From CAXSEF01 sp964236535 (GTDB lineage Bacteria; Pseudomonadota; Alphaproteobacteria; Acetobacterales; Acetobacteraceae): 64,000 nt of DNA. The stretch is taken from contig CAXSEF010000006.1 in assembly GCA_964236535.1 (NCBI GenBank), forward strand, positions 1-64,000. Reading direction: 5' to 3'. The translations under genes and the position numbers were made by a program. The notes below the pieces were generated by a model. It was not told where the DNA came from and searched no databases. It saw only the letters and a list, made by a program, of their open reading frames with translations. Positions 1-9,388 of the stretch are shown here, in pieces; position 1 is the stretch's first letter; each line of letters starts with the position of its first letter.

Positions 1-95
1 GCGCGCATCTCCTTGCCGGTGTTGCGCGGCTGGATGCCGAGCGCCCGGTTCGCGTCCTCGAGGCCGCCCTTGCTGAGGGTCTTGAGGAACTCGTC
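1..95 (-). pseudogene. Continuation of the ParB-like reading frame beyond an in-frame stop
   Basis: Read on the minus strand, the codons after the TAG at 96-98 stay open to the window edge and read DEFLKTLSKGGLEDANRALG and onward, with the same codon style as the gene before the stop. This looks like the true C-terminal part of the ParB-like protein, separated by a nonsense change (for example CAG to TAG) or a base-call error. The frame runs off the left edge, so its natural end is unknown. Confidence 0.6.
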
Positions 96-1466
96 CTAGG
101 CCATGTTGGCGATGAAGGCGTCGGCGCCGATCGCGTCGCCGGCGACGCGCACCACCACGCCGCTCTGGCTCCCGCCCTCGCGGCAGGATAGCACCTGCAC
201 CAGCATGTCGCGCGCGGCGCCCCGGAGCTGATCGAGGTCAGAGGTTAGGTGCCCGCCCTCCATCAGCCGGCGGGCGATGCCGCCGCGCGCATCGGAACGA
301 CGCCAGGGCGTCTCGCTTGCTCCCCCGGCAGCGCTCTGCACGGTGACGTTCTGTCCGGCCAACGCCAGCACGAGCAGGCCGAGCAGGGCGGTGTCGTCGA
401 TGTCGGCCTCGCGCAGGCCCTGGTGCAGCGCGTCGGTGCGCAGGTCGCCGATGCGCTCGACGCCCTTGCGGCTGATCGGGGGCCGTTGCGCACGTGGCGC
501 CTCGTCCCCGTCGTCACCTCCGCCGGAGCCGCCACCCATCGAGGTGGCGCGAACGATCTCCCGGAACGGGACCTCGCTGACCTTGCCGGTGCGCGGGTCG
601 ATGAAGAAGCCGATCTTGTCGCCCTCGCGCGGCTGGCCGTAGCAGCGCTCGCTGCGCGGCGGCAGCTTGGCCCCGCCGTAGCTCTCGGCCTCCAGGATCG
701 TGCCGTTCTCCGGCAGGTTGGTCTCCAGCCACTGCTGCTGGGCGGCGAAGAACTCCTCGACGTTGCCCGTGGTGCGGTTGTCCTCGTCGGCCGGGCCGAA
801 CAGGTCCTCCACCCACAGCACCCCGTAGGTGCGGGCGATCTCGTCGTCGAAGCGGGCGTGGGTGGCCGGGATGCTGTCCTTGTGCAGTGCACGGGACACC
901 TCGAACCACTGCACGGTGTGGCCGCGCTTGGGCTTGAGCGTTTTCCAGGCCGCCTCCTGGTCCTCCAGGGAGGCGGCGGCGATCTTGCGCAGGTTCTCCT
1001 CGCTCGGGAGGTCGTAGGCCATCCGGTCCAGCATGGCTGGGTGGATGCTCGCCAGCAGGCGCAGCTTGCGGATGGTCCGCACCGGCATGGTGAAAGCGGT
1101 GCCGATTGCCTCTTCGGTCCAGCCGCCGCCGCACAGCGCCTCGATGGCGCGCCACTGGTCCACTGGACCCATCTGGGCGCGCTGCACGTTCTCGGCGAGC
1201 GAGCGCAGCGGGTCGGCCTCGTCCTCGCCGGACGCAACAATGACGTGGATCTCGGCCAGGCCGGCGGCGATCGACGCCTTGACCCGGCGCTCGCCGGCCT
1301 TGACCACCAGCTTGCCGTCGAGCTCGCGCACGAACGGCGGCTGGATCAGGCCGATGGCCTTGATGTTGGCGGCCAGCGCGGCGTCCGCTTCGGGCGACGC
1401 CTTGGTCCGGCGGGGGTTGTCCGGGTTGAGCTTCAGCTTCCTCGGGTTGACGGCCCTGAGTTCCAT
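96..1466 (-). CDS. ParB/RepB/Spo0J-family partition-like protein, ending at a probable premature amber codon
   Basis: A DNA-binding protein of the ParB/sulfiredoxin-fold family, usually involved in plasmid partition or regulation on mobile elements. The start is placed at the ATG giving MELRAVNPRKLKLNPDNPRR. Reading frame further upstream runs through the structured leader element and is not protein-like. Residues about 1-100 form the ParB N-terminal domain (NPDNPRR, IKAIGLIQPPFVRE, AGERRVKA), followed by the helical DNA-binding middle. A Gly/Asp-rich linker lies near residue 310. The gene follows the methylase-helicase in the same direction and has a leader-element copy just upstream. The TAG stop is followed by in-frame coding-like sequence, so the 456-residue product is probably truncated. 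No parA is visible. Confidence 0.82.
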   Translation of the reverse strand: MELRAVNPRKLKLNPDNPRRTKASPEADAALAANIKAIGLIQPPFVRELDGKLVVKAGERRVKASIAAGLAEIHVIVASGEDEADPLRSLAENVQRAQMGPVDQWRAIEALCGGGWTEEAIGTAFTMPVRTIRKLRLLASIHPAMLDRMAYDLPSEENLRKIAAASLEDQEAAWKTLKPKRGHTVQWFEVSRALHKDSIPATHARFDDEIARTYGVLWVEDLFGPADEDNRTTGNVEEFFAAQQQWLETNLPENGTILEAESYGGAKLPPRSERCYGQPREGDKIGFFIDPRTGKVSEVPFREIVRATSMGGGSGGGDDGDEAPRAQRPPISRKGVERIGDLRTDALHQGLREADIDDTALLGLLVLALAGQNVTVQSAAGGASETPWRRSDARGGIARRLMEGGHLTSDLDQLRGAARDMLVQVLSCREGGSQSGVVVRVAGDAIGADAFIANMA

Positions 1467-1510
1467 GGGGTGGCTCCGGTTTGGGGTTCCTCGTCCTCTC
1501 CATTCCTGGT

Positions 1511-1642
1511 GAAGACCCCTCCCGGCAGCCGCACCCGCGCGACCGAGGCAAAGGCGGCGCGCAGCGCCGGGATCGAAGCCGGCCCAGCGCAGCGGCCGGC
1601 GCAGACCCACCTTTTGCCGCGGGCGCGTGGCGTGCGGCAGCC
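1511..1642 (-). promoter_or_regulatory. Structured leader element, copy 1 (upstream of the parB-like gene)
   Basis: One of three related ~130-bp segments, each lying a short distance 5' of a minus-strand backbone gene. Inner arms GGCAAAGG (1547-1554) and CCTTTTGCC (1610-1618) are complementary. Outer arms GGCAGCCGCA (1524-1533) and TGCGGCAGCC (1633-1642) pair with one mismatch. The central core (AGCGCCGGGATCG, GGCCCAGCGCAGCG, GCAGACCCACC on the plus strand) is nearly identical in all copies, while flanking arm sequence varies but stays complementary. This fits a folded RNA leader or a large protein-binding site. Function unknown. Confidence 0.6.
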
Positions 1643-1759
1643 CTCCATTCCCTTGACCCCTCCATCCTCCTTCCCGGCAGATTGACCTTGTATTTCCGGG
1701 TTTCGGGGTTCTGGCGTTTCAACGACTGTTTGTGAGGTGAACGGGTTCGTGAGGCCCTG

Positions 1760-4700
1760 CTAGGCCGCGGCCTCCGCATCGGGCTGGTCGGCATCACGGT
1801 TGTCGTTGGCGGCGAGGTCCGCCTCTAGTGCCGTAAGCTCGGCTTCCTTGGCCTCCATCTCCGCCTGGAACCCGAACACCTCGCCCACCCGCTGGCGGTA
1901 GCCGGGCAGGCGCTGCTCGGCCTCGGCAAGCCGGCGCCGGTGCTCGGCCAGGTCCGCCTCGAACCGGTCGAGCATGTACTCGAGCCGCGAGATCAGCCCG
2001 AGCGCCGTCAGATCGTCCGACAGCTCCACCTCCTGCTCATGGCCGGTGCGCTCCAGCCATAGGTCCATGCGGTAGTGGCTCTTGCCGTAGGACTTGCCCT
2101 GGGCCCGCAGCTCGAAGCCGCCGATCTGGCCCATCGTCCACGTGCCCTCCTCCAGGGCCTTCTCGGTCAGCCGCAGCTTGCTGAGCAGGGAGCCGCCCGC
2201 CACCTTGCGCTCCGTGTGGGGCTTCTTGCCTACCACCATTGCGAAGGCATCGCCCCGGGTGCTGATCCGCACCCGCAGGTCCTCCTCGATCTGCGCGATC
2301 CGGGTGCTCGCCGAGTAGATGGCCGCCTCGGCGTTGCGGACGTTCTGGGCGATGGCGTGCTGGTCGTCGAAGTGGGCCGCGTGCAGGCGACGCAGCCGCG
2401 CCACCTCCGCCTCGATCCCCGCCTTCTGCATCAAGCGCTGGTCGCCCGACGCCAGGGCCTTGGCCATGGCGAACTGGTTGGCCTGGCCGTCCACGTCCTC
2501 CAGCCGGCGGATCGTGCGGTCGCCCGCCAGGGCCGCGGCGATGAACCGGGCCTTGCGCTCCAGCAGCTGCCAGGAGGTGGCGTCCACGCTGCCCAGCGTA
2601 GCGTAGGCGTAGAGTTCGATCTCCTCGTTCTGGTTGCCCTGGCGCTCGATGCGGCCCTCGCGCTGCTCGATGTCGCTGGGCAGCCAGGGCACGTCGAGGT
2701 GGTGCAGGGCCACCAGCCGCTGCTGCGCGTTCACGCCCGTGCCCATGGTCTGGGTCGAGCCGAGCAGGATGCGGACCTTGCCGGCGTTCACGTCGTTGAA
2801 CAGGCCCTGCTTGGCCGCNNNNNNNNNNNNNNNNNNNNNNNNNNNNNNNNNNNNNNNNNNNNNNNNNNNNNNNNNNNNNNNNNNNNNNNNNNNNNNNNNN
2901 NNNNNNNNNNNNNNNNNNGCAGGATGCGGACCTTGCCGGCGTTCACGTCGTTGAACAGGCCCTGCTTGGCCGCCGACTTCTTGTAGTCCTGCATGAACGC
3001 GATCTGCTCGCGGGGCACGCCGAGCCGGATCAGCTCGTCGCGCACCCACAGGTAGGCCGAGAACCCACGCTTGCCGTCGGCCGCCTCGGTGCCGAGGTCG
3101 GAGAACACCATCTGCGCGCCACCGCGCAGCGGATGAAAGGAGCCGTCCGGCCGGCGATAGGTCCGCTCCGCGCTTTCCAGCCAGATGCGGTGGATGTTGC
3201 CGATCATGGCGTTCAGCTTGTTGTGCGGATCATTTCCCTCGCGCGGATCGTCCTCGAACGACGGCACGACGAAGCGCATGTCGATCGCGGCATGGCGACC
3301 ATCGGTGATGACCGACAACAGGATGTCGTCGCCCTTGTTCGGCTTGCCCTTGCGCTGCTCGATGATCTTGATGCGCCTGGCGAGCACCTTCTGGTAGGCC
3401 TTGAAGGCCGGGCTCGCGGGAGCCGTGACGATCTGGCGCTTGCCGCCGCGGATGTCGGGCAGGCGCATGAACTGCCGCAGGTCGTCCTTCAGCACCACGT
3501 CTGCCACCGAGCGGAACATGGCGATCAGCTCGGGGACATTGACGAACTCGGCGAAGCGGGTGATCGGCTTGTAGTTGCCCGATGGCTGCAGCTCCAGCTC
3601 GGTGCGGGTGTCACCGAAGGAGGACGCCCAGGCATCGAACTCGTGCAGGCCGCGCTCCTCCAGCACGTCCGGCTGCATGAAGCGCTGCAGGGTGAACATC
3701 TCGCCGAGCGTGTTGGTGATCGGCGTGCCCGACGCCAGGATCAGCGACCGCTGCGGCTGGGTCAGCGCCACGAAGCGCGACTTCACGTAGAGATCCCACG
3801 CCCGCTGCGAGCCGTCCGGCGCCACGCCGCGCAGGCCGCTCATGTTGGTCGGGAACGAGAGCTTCCTGAACTCCTGCGCTTCGTCGACGATGATCTGGTC
3901 CACCCCGATCTCCGAGATGGTCAGCATGTCGTCCTTGACCGCGCCGAGCGCCTCCAGCTTGGCCTCGAGCCCTTCCTTCATGCGCTCGATCCGCTTCCTG
4001 GTGATGCGGTCGTCGCTGTCGGCCTTTTCCAGCAGGTCGGCGTAGCTCTGCAGCTGCGCCTGGATCAGCCCCTCCTCGAACGCCGCCGGCGCCGGGATGA
4101 ACTTGAAGGCCGAGTGGGTGATGATGATGCAGTCCCAGATGCCGGTGGCGGCCCGGGCGAGGAAGCGCTGGCGCTTCTCCTTCACGAAGTTGGTCTCGTC
4201 TGCGACCAGGATCTTCGCGTTCGGGTAGAGCTGCAGGAACTCGCGCGAGGCCTGCGCCAGGCAGTGGCCGGGCACGGTCATCATCGCCTTGGTGATGAGG
4301 CCGAGCCGGCGCTGCTCCATGATCGCGGCGGCCATGGAGAACGTCTTCCCGGCGCCGACCGCGTGGGCGATGTAGGTCCCGCCGGCGCTGATGATGCGCC
4401 AGATGACGCGCTTCTGGTGCTCCCGGAGCGAGATGACGCTGCTCGCACCCGGCAGGCGCAGGTGCCGCCCGTCGAAGGTCCGGGGCACCAGGTTGTTGAA
4501 CCGGTCGTTGTAGATGCGCACCAGACGCTCGGTGCGCTCCACGTCCGTCCAGATCCAGCGCTCGAAGCTGGTCTTGATCTTGGCGAGCTTCTCCTTCGCC
4601 GCCTCGGTGTCGGGCGCGTTCAGCACCCGGTGCTCGCCGTCGGCATCCTTCCAGGTGTCGTAGATCTGCGGGATCACCGCGTTCAGCGCGTCGTGCAGCA

Positions 4701-6999
4701 GCTCGCCCGCGTGGCGCCGCTGGGTGCCCCACTCCGACGTGGCGGCGGCCTGCCCGGCAAAGGCCTGCAGGTCGATCGACCACGCTGCCACCTCGACGGT
4801 GTGGCGCACCATCGTCTCGATGCCGATCACCTCGGCCGAGAACCGGGCCACCACCTCGGCCGGGATCCACGGCGCGCCCAGCCGGGCGGTGATGTCGGAC
4901 GGCCGCAGGTCCTCGGGCTGCACCAGGCGCAGCGCGGCCGCGTTGCGGGCATAGCCGGGCTGCAGCGCCGCCGCGGCCTCGGCCGCCGCCAGCTTGGTCC
5001 GCACCGGACCGGACAGGTGGGCGTCCGCCGTCTCCCACACCTCGAAGCCTTCGGTCGTCAGGGACGGGTTCAGGAACACCGCCTCGCCCAACTCGGCCAG
5101 GGTCTCCTCGCGCGAGCGGCCGATCAGCTCCGCCACCCGGGCCAGGTCGACGTGCCCGACCTCGTGCAGGGTGACCGCCAGGGCGTCGGCCGCCGAGGTG
5201 ATGACCGGCTCGACCGGGGGGTGGATCACCCGCTGGCTGAACACCGGGCCCGGCTTGGCGGTGTCGCTCTCGACGTCGTACTCCTCGATCGACGCCACCA
5301 GCCAGCAGTCCGGGTCGTCCAGGAACGGCTGCAGATTTGGCCGGCGCACGGTGTCCGTCACCTCGCCCGTGGCCTCATCGGTCCGGTGGCTGACCGTGGT
5401 GTGGTTGATGGGGCCGAACTGGCGGACGAAGCTGTTGTAGGCCACGCGCAGGCGGGTCTGCAGGGTGCCCCAGGGCTCGTTCGCCTCCTGGGCCCGCAGC
5501 ACCGCGCGCACCGCGTCGCGCACCGGGATCAGGCCGCGCAGGATGCGCGCGTGCTTGGCGAAGATGCCCTCCTTGACGGTGCTGGACTTTACCGACACCG
5601 GCCGGGGCTCGCCGTCGAGCACCTGGTGCAGCGCGTCGCCGATCAGGACGTAGCTGCCCTCCTTGACCGTGGCGCCCTCGGCCGCGGTGCCGACCACGAT
5701 CCGCGCGGCCTTGGAGCGGTCGGCCTTGGGCAGGTCCGGCGCCGGCAAGCGCACGCCCTCGGACAGGACCGCCAGGGCACGGCCGAGCGCCGCCTCGGCG
5801 TCCACGCCCTCACGGGCGCGGCAGGTGTAGACCGGGCCATACTGGCTGCTGGTCCAGGCGTGCTCGCCCAGTACCATCTCCGGGTGATCCCGGAAGTAGC
5901 GGTTGGCGCTCAGCGTACCCTCTCCATCGGTGTCCGGCGCGACCTCGACCACGTCGGCCCACCCGACGTCGCACCCCGACGTTTCGGGGTGGTGGCGTTG
6001 AAACACCAGAACATCGACGACAACCTCGGTGCCTGCGTCGGCCTTCATGGCGCCCTGCGGCATCCGCACTGCGCCGATCAGGTCGGCCATTCCGGCGATG
6101 TGCTCACGCGCCGTGGCGACGGTCTTGTCCATGGTCCACCGGCTGGTGACGAAGGCCGCCACGCCGCCGGGCTTCAGGCGCTCGATCGAGCGGGCGATGA
6201 AGTAGTCGTGCAGGGACAGGCCGAGCCTGCCAGCCGGATCGTCCGCCCGCACCGTGCGGTCCGAGAACGGCGGGTTGCCCACCACCACGTCGTAGCGCTC
6301 GGTCAGCCGGACCTTGGTGAAATCCTCGGCCCGGATCCACGCCTCCGGGAAAAGCTTGGCCGCGATCCGGGCAGTGATCGGGTCGGCCTCGATCCCGGTC
6401 ATCGCCGCCTTCGCCGCGGCCTTCTCCGGCATCAGCGCAAGGAACAGGCCGGTGCCGCACCCGGGCTCCAGCACGTTGCCGCCGCTGAAGCCCATGCGGG
6501 TCAGCGCGTCCCAGATCGACCGCACCATGAACTCTGGCGTGTAGTGGGCATACTGGGTCGCCCGCGCGAGCCCGGCCATCTCCGCCTGGTCGACCAGCTG
6601 CTCCAGCTCGCTGCCCAGGTCCTCCCAGCCTGCCCGGAACGGCTCGCCTGCGCGCCGGAACATGGTCTGGGACAGCTCGGTCGCGCCGAAGGCGGTGAAG
6701 CGCGCCAGCCGATCCTGCTCGGCCGCCGTCGCCGCCCGGTTCTCCGTCTCCAGCTGCTGCAGCAGGCGGATGGCGGCGAGGTTGTCGCCGGCGCGCTGCT
6801 TCCATCCCGAGGCGAGGCCGCGGGTGCCGGTGAGGCGCCAGTTCCTCGCGGGCACCCGGACCGGCACGATGGCGACCGGCTCGTCGTGTTCCTCCGGCGG
6901 CAGCCGCGAGCCGCCTCCGTCCAGGGTCAGGCTGCTGCTGATGGCGGTCGTGTCGAACAGGGCGTCCAGCGACAGCTGGCCGGCAGGGTTCTTCGGCAT
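1760..6999 (-). CDS. Giant fused N6-adenine DNA methylase / SNF2-like helicase (interrupted by an assembly gap)
   Basis: A mobile-element protein combining a SAM-dependent adenine methyltransferase with a superfamily 2 helicase. The N-terminal part has the SAM motif LEPGCGTG (about residues 177-184) and the catalytic NPPF (241-244). The helicase part has Walker A GAGKT near residue 880, the DEAQ box near 1040, SGTPITNT, and the C-terminal motif VI QREGRIERQGNQ. It begins at ATG 6997-6999 (MPKNPAGQLSLDALF). The frame is broken on paper by 100 Ns at 2819-2918. The 55 bp before and after the gap are identical; removing the gap and one repeat leaves 5,085 bp, exactly 1,695 codons, and a continuous motif block. 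The real protein is therefore probably 1,694 residues. Roles proposed for the family include anti-restriction and DNA protection during transfer. That role is inferred here. Confidence 0.88.
2819..2918. other. Assembly gap of 100 N with duplicated flanks
   Basis: One hundred N positions. The 55 bp at 2764-2818 recur exactly at 2919-2973, so two contig ends overlap and were joined by a default-size gap. It is not a biological repeat. Confidence 0.97.
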
Positions 7000-7128
7000 G
7001 TGAGGGTTCCCGTGCTGGAAGCACGTCGGGCCCGGCTGTCAGGGACAGCCGGGGTGCCGGGTGCTGATGGGCCGCGCGGGGCGGCCGGAAGGGTCGGTGG
7101 GGTGAGGGGTGGAGGCTGGCGGGCGGCG
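7000..7128 (-). promoter_or_regulatory. Leader region of the methylase-helicase with a perfect hairpin
   Basis: CCCGGCTGTC (7031-7040) and GACAGCCGGG (7044-7053) form a perfect 10-bp inverted repeat with a 3-nt loop, 31 nt upstream of the helicase start and 3' of the 109-residue gene. It could be a terminator for the upstream gene (no T-run is seen), an attenuator, or a repressor site. This leader is unrelated to the three-copy structured element. Confidence 0.5.
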
Positions 7129-7458
7129 TTAGACCGGGCCGCAGGTCGCCTCGATCAGGCAGCGCTCGAACGGGTCGACCAGGGCGAGGGCCTGCCGGTG
7201 CAGGTCCGAGCCGGCGCGGGCGCGCGCGACCACGTGCTCCCAGACCTCCCTGTCACCGGGGAACTGCGGCGGTCCGTCCTCCGGGTCATCCAGGCGCTGC
7301 AGCTGCACGCCGGGGCCTCCATCGGTGTTCGGCTCCGCCTCGGCGACGGTCCAGCCCTCGCGCTGTGCGGCGGCGGTGTCGAAGCCAGGGCCAGCGGAGG
7401 TAGGTGTGTGTCGGGCCTCCGGCCCCTGCAGGGCGGTCACGGTCGAGACGGCGTTCAT
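7129..7458 (-). CDS. Hypothetical mobile-element protein, 109 aa
   Basis: Starts at ATG 7456-7458 (MNAVSTVTALQGPEARH), preceded by GGGAGA at ribosome-binding distance. It is a soluble, acidic protein with a proline/glycine-rich first half and a helical C-terminus (EVWEHVVARARAGSDLHRQA). No domain recognised. It sits between the ArdC-like gene and the methylase-helicase on the same strand and has a leader-element copy 26 bp upstream, so it probably belongs to the backbone gene set. Confidence 0.65.
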   Translation of the reverse strand: MNAVSTVTALQGPEARHTPTSAGPGFDTAAAQREGWTVAEAEPNTDGGPGVQLQRLDDPEDGPPQFPGDREVWEHVVARARAGSDLHRQALALVDPFERCLIEATCGPV

Positions 7459-7483
7459 CGGGGTCTCCCTTTCTCGTCTTCTC

Positions 7484-7619
7484 CTCGAAGACCCCCTCCC
7501 GCGGTCGCATCCGGACCGGTGGGGCAAAGGCGGCGCGAAGCGCCGGGATCGGAGCCGGACCAGCGCAGCGGCCGGCGGAGACCCACCTTTTGCGCCGACG
7601 GGCCGGCATGCGGCAGCCA
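7484..7619 (-). promoter_or_regulatory. Structured leader element, copy 2 (upstream of the 109-aa gene)
   Basis: Same architecture as at 1511-1642. Inner arms are GGCAAAGG (7523-7530) and CCTTTTGC (7586-7593), with a central core matching the other copies and an outer GGCATGCGGCAGCC arm at the right end. The arm sequences differ from those of copies 1 and 3 while the opposite arm tends to change with them. Confidence 0.6.
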
Positions 7620-7738
7620 TTCACCTTCCTCATTTCCTCTTATCCTCGCGTCTGATCTTCCCAGCCGGGGTAGCGAGAGTTGATCGGGCGGTCGCACGAG
7701 GATCAGAACCCGAGCGGCACTCGTCCTCTTGTGTCGTC

Positions 7739-8161
7739 ATGAACCAGCTCACCCAGCAGGGCCCATGCGCCGTGGTCGTCGACGACGACTTCCTGATCCG
7801 CACGGATGCCGCCCACATCCTGAGCACCGCGGGCTTTCAGGTGCTGGAGGCCGAGCATGGCGATGCGGCCTACGCCTTGCTGGAGACACGCCACCCGGAC
7901 GTCGTGCTGTTGTTCACGGACGTGCAGATGCCGGGAGACCTCGACGGCTTCGCCCTGGCACGCGCGGTTGCCGGATCATGGCCCCACGTCTCGATCGTCG
8001 TCGCGTCCGGGCATGCGAAGCCGGGTCCGGGGGAGATGCCGGACAAGGCCCGGTTCGTGGGCAAGCCGTTCAGCGCCGAGATCGTTCACGCGCATCTCCA
8101 GGTGCTCCTGCCGGACGGGCAGAAGCCCGAGCCGTTGAAGACGGCGTCGGGCGCGCGCTGA
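7739..8161 (+). CDS. Single-domain response regulator (REC only), 140 aa
   Basis: A stand-alone receiver domain of the CheY/FixJ-N type, which would take a phosphoryl group from a histidine kinase. Acidic residues lie at 15-17 (VVVDDDF), the predicted phospho-acceptor is Asp61 in FTDVQMPG, and the conserved Lys109 is in VGKPFS. There is no output domain. It starts at ATG 7739-7741 without a strong ribosome-binding site. It lies on the strand opposite the flanking backbone genes and converges on the ArdC-like gene with a 24-bp gap. No partner kinase is present. Confidence 0.85.
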   Translation: MNQLTQQGPCAVVVDDDFLIRTDAAHILSTAGFQVLEAEHGDAAYALLETRHPDVVLLFTDVQMPGDLDGFALARAVAGSWPHVSIVVASGHAKPGPGEMPDKARFVGKPFSAEIVHAHLQVLLPDGQKPEPLKTASGAR

Positions 8162-8185
8162 GACGGCATCACGCGCGTCAGCGCA

Positions 8186-9178
8186 TTAGGCCGCGAGCTT
8201 CTGCTCGGCTTCTTCTCCAACGGTCTCGTCGGCGTCGTGCCTGACTTCGTTCGCCTTGCTGTAGTCAGGGTGGAAGGACAGGCAGTAGTCGGCGATGCGC
8301 TGCGCTGCCGCAGCGGCGCGGAAGATCTCGCGTTTGTCCTCGCGCAGCTTGCGCAGCCACGACTGCAGGTAGCTGGCGTGGTTCGGGATGTCAGCGGGGA
8401 GACCGAGCTCCGCGCCCATGAACGCGGATGAGAGCTCCGCACGCAGTTCCTCCTCCGCGTACCTCGGCGTGCCGAACTTGCCCGACATGTCGCGGTCCAG
8501 GCGGGATGAGGCACCCGACCAGTGAGCCAGCTCGTGCAACGCCGTCGCCGCCCATGTTTCCGGGCCCGAGAACGTCTCGTGCGGCGGCAGCTGGATGTGG
8601 TCGGTGCCCGGGCAGTAGAAGGCTTGAGATCCGCCGGTGCGAACCACGGCGCCGCTGTTGCGCAGGATCACGTCCACCGCCTCCGGCCGGCGCCACGTCG
8701 CCTCGAGCGGCGTCGGCGGCACAAGCTCTGGCACGCCCTCGACCTGCGAGGCGTGGAACACGGTGTGGGCGCGCAGCATGGGGATGAACCGCTCCTCGCC
8801 CTCGCCCGTCCCCTCGAAGCCGCCCGCTTCGTCCTTCACGGCCAGCTTCTTGAAGAAGAACACGACCGTGCCGTGCTCGCCGCGGCGCACCTGCCAGCCG
8901 CGCGCCTGCGCCTGCTTGTACGAGCACCAGCGGTTGTCGCCGGTGCTCCACGCGAACGGCGACATCGCCAGCATGAGGACGTTGATCCCCGAGTAGCGCC
9001 GTCCGGTGGCGGCGTTGCGCGGCAGCGCGTCCTGCCCGGCGAGGCCCGGGTTCCACGGCCGGCGCCAGGGCACCACGCCCGCCTCGAGGGCTGCGATGAT
9101 GCGGTTCGTGACTTCCTGGTAGTGGTCGCGCGACGGGGCAGGCTGGCTGCTCTGCGGCTGACGACGGATGAAGCCCAT
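8186..9178 (-). CDS. ArdC-like antirestriction protein (ssDNA-binding N-domain plus zincin-like metallopeptidase), 330 aa
   Basis: Two-domain protein common on conjugative elements. The N-terminal domain (about 15-150, with NRIIAALEAGVVPWRRPW and RRYSGINVLML) matches the ArdC/DUF1738 ssDNA-binding fold. The C-terminal domain carries the zinc-protease signature HELAH (215-219), with ELRAELSSAFMGAELG downstream as the usual third-ligand region. ATG 9176-9178 is preceded by AAAGGG. Family members help incoming DNA evade restriction; the specific role here is inferred. A leader-element copy precedes the gene. Confidence 0.88.
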   Translation of the reverse strand: MGFIRRQPQSSQPAPSRDHYQEVTNRIIAALEAGVVPWRRPWNPGLAGQDALPRNAATGRRYSGINVLMLAMSPFAWSTGDNRWCSYKQAQARGWQVRRGEHGTVVFFFKKLAVKDEAGGFEGTGEGEERFIPMLRAHTVFHASQVEGVPELVPPTPLEATWRRPEAVDVILRNSGAVVRTGGSQAFYCPGTDHIQLPPHETFSGPETWAATALHELAHWSGASSRLDRDMSGKFGTPRYAEEELRAELSSAFMGAELGLPADIPNHASYLQSWLRKLREDKREIFRAAAAAQRIADYCLSFHPDYSKANEVRHDADETVGEEAEQKLAA

Positions 9179-9206
9179 GGTGCTCGGCCCTTTCTTGGCT
9201 CTGAAC

Positions 9207-9336
9207 ACCTCCCCGGCAGTCGCATCCGGGGCGCCGGGGCAAAGGCGGCGCGGCACGCGACGGGATCGCAGCCGGCCCAGCGCAGCGACCGGCGGAGACC
9301 CACCCTTTGCCCCGGCGTCCCGGCATGCGGCAGCAG
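9207..9336 (-). promoter_or_regulatory. Structured leader element, copy 3 (upstream of the ardC-like gene)
   Basis: The best-paired copy. On the minus strand, a stretch containing GACGCCGGGGCAAAGG is matched further on by CCTTTGCCCCGGCGCC, extending the inner arms (plus-strand 9238-9245 and 9304-9311) to about 16 bp. Outer GCTGCCGCATGCCGGG and CCCCGGATGCGACTGCC arms pair with a few mismatches. The loop core is the same as in copies 1 and 2. Confidence 0.62.
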
Positions 9337-9388
9337 CTTCTAGTTCCCCTACATCCTCTTATTAATCAGCCTGCTACTCGGCCGTTCC

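Noticed and set aside
1565..1610. tRNA-like T-loop (GGCTTCGATCCCGG on the minus strand) inside the leader element
   Set aside because: No acceptor stem, anticodon arm or CCA fits around it; it is part of the larger inverted-repeat element.
2764..2973. 55-bp direct repeat as a biological duplication
   Set aside because: The two copies exactly border a 100-N gap and collapsing them restores the frame, so it is a contig-join artefact.
3133..7683. Very long plus-strand open frame (over 1,500 codons) opposite the methylase-helicase
   Set aside because: It is the antisense shadow of a GC-rich gene; it has no domain pattern, while the minus strand carries clear methylase and helicase motifs.
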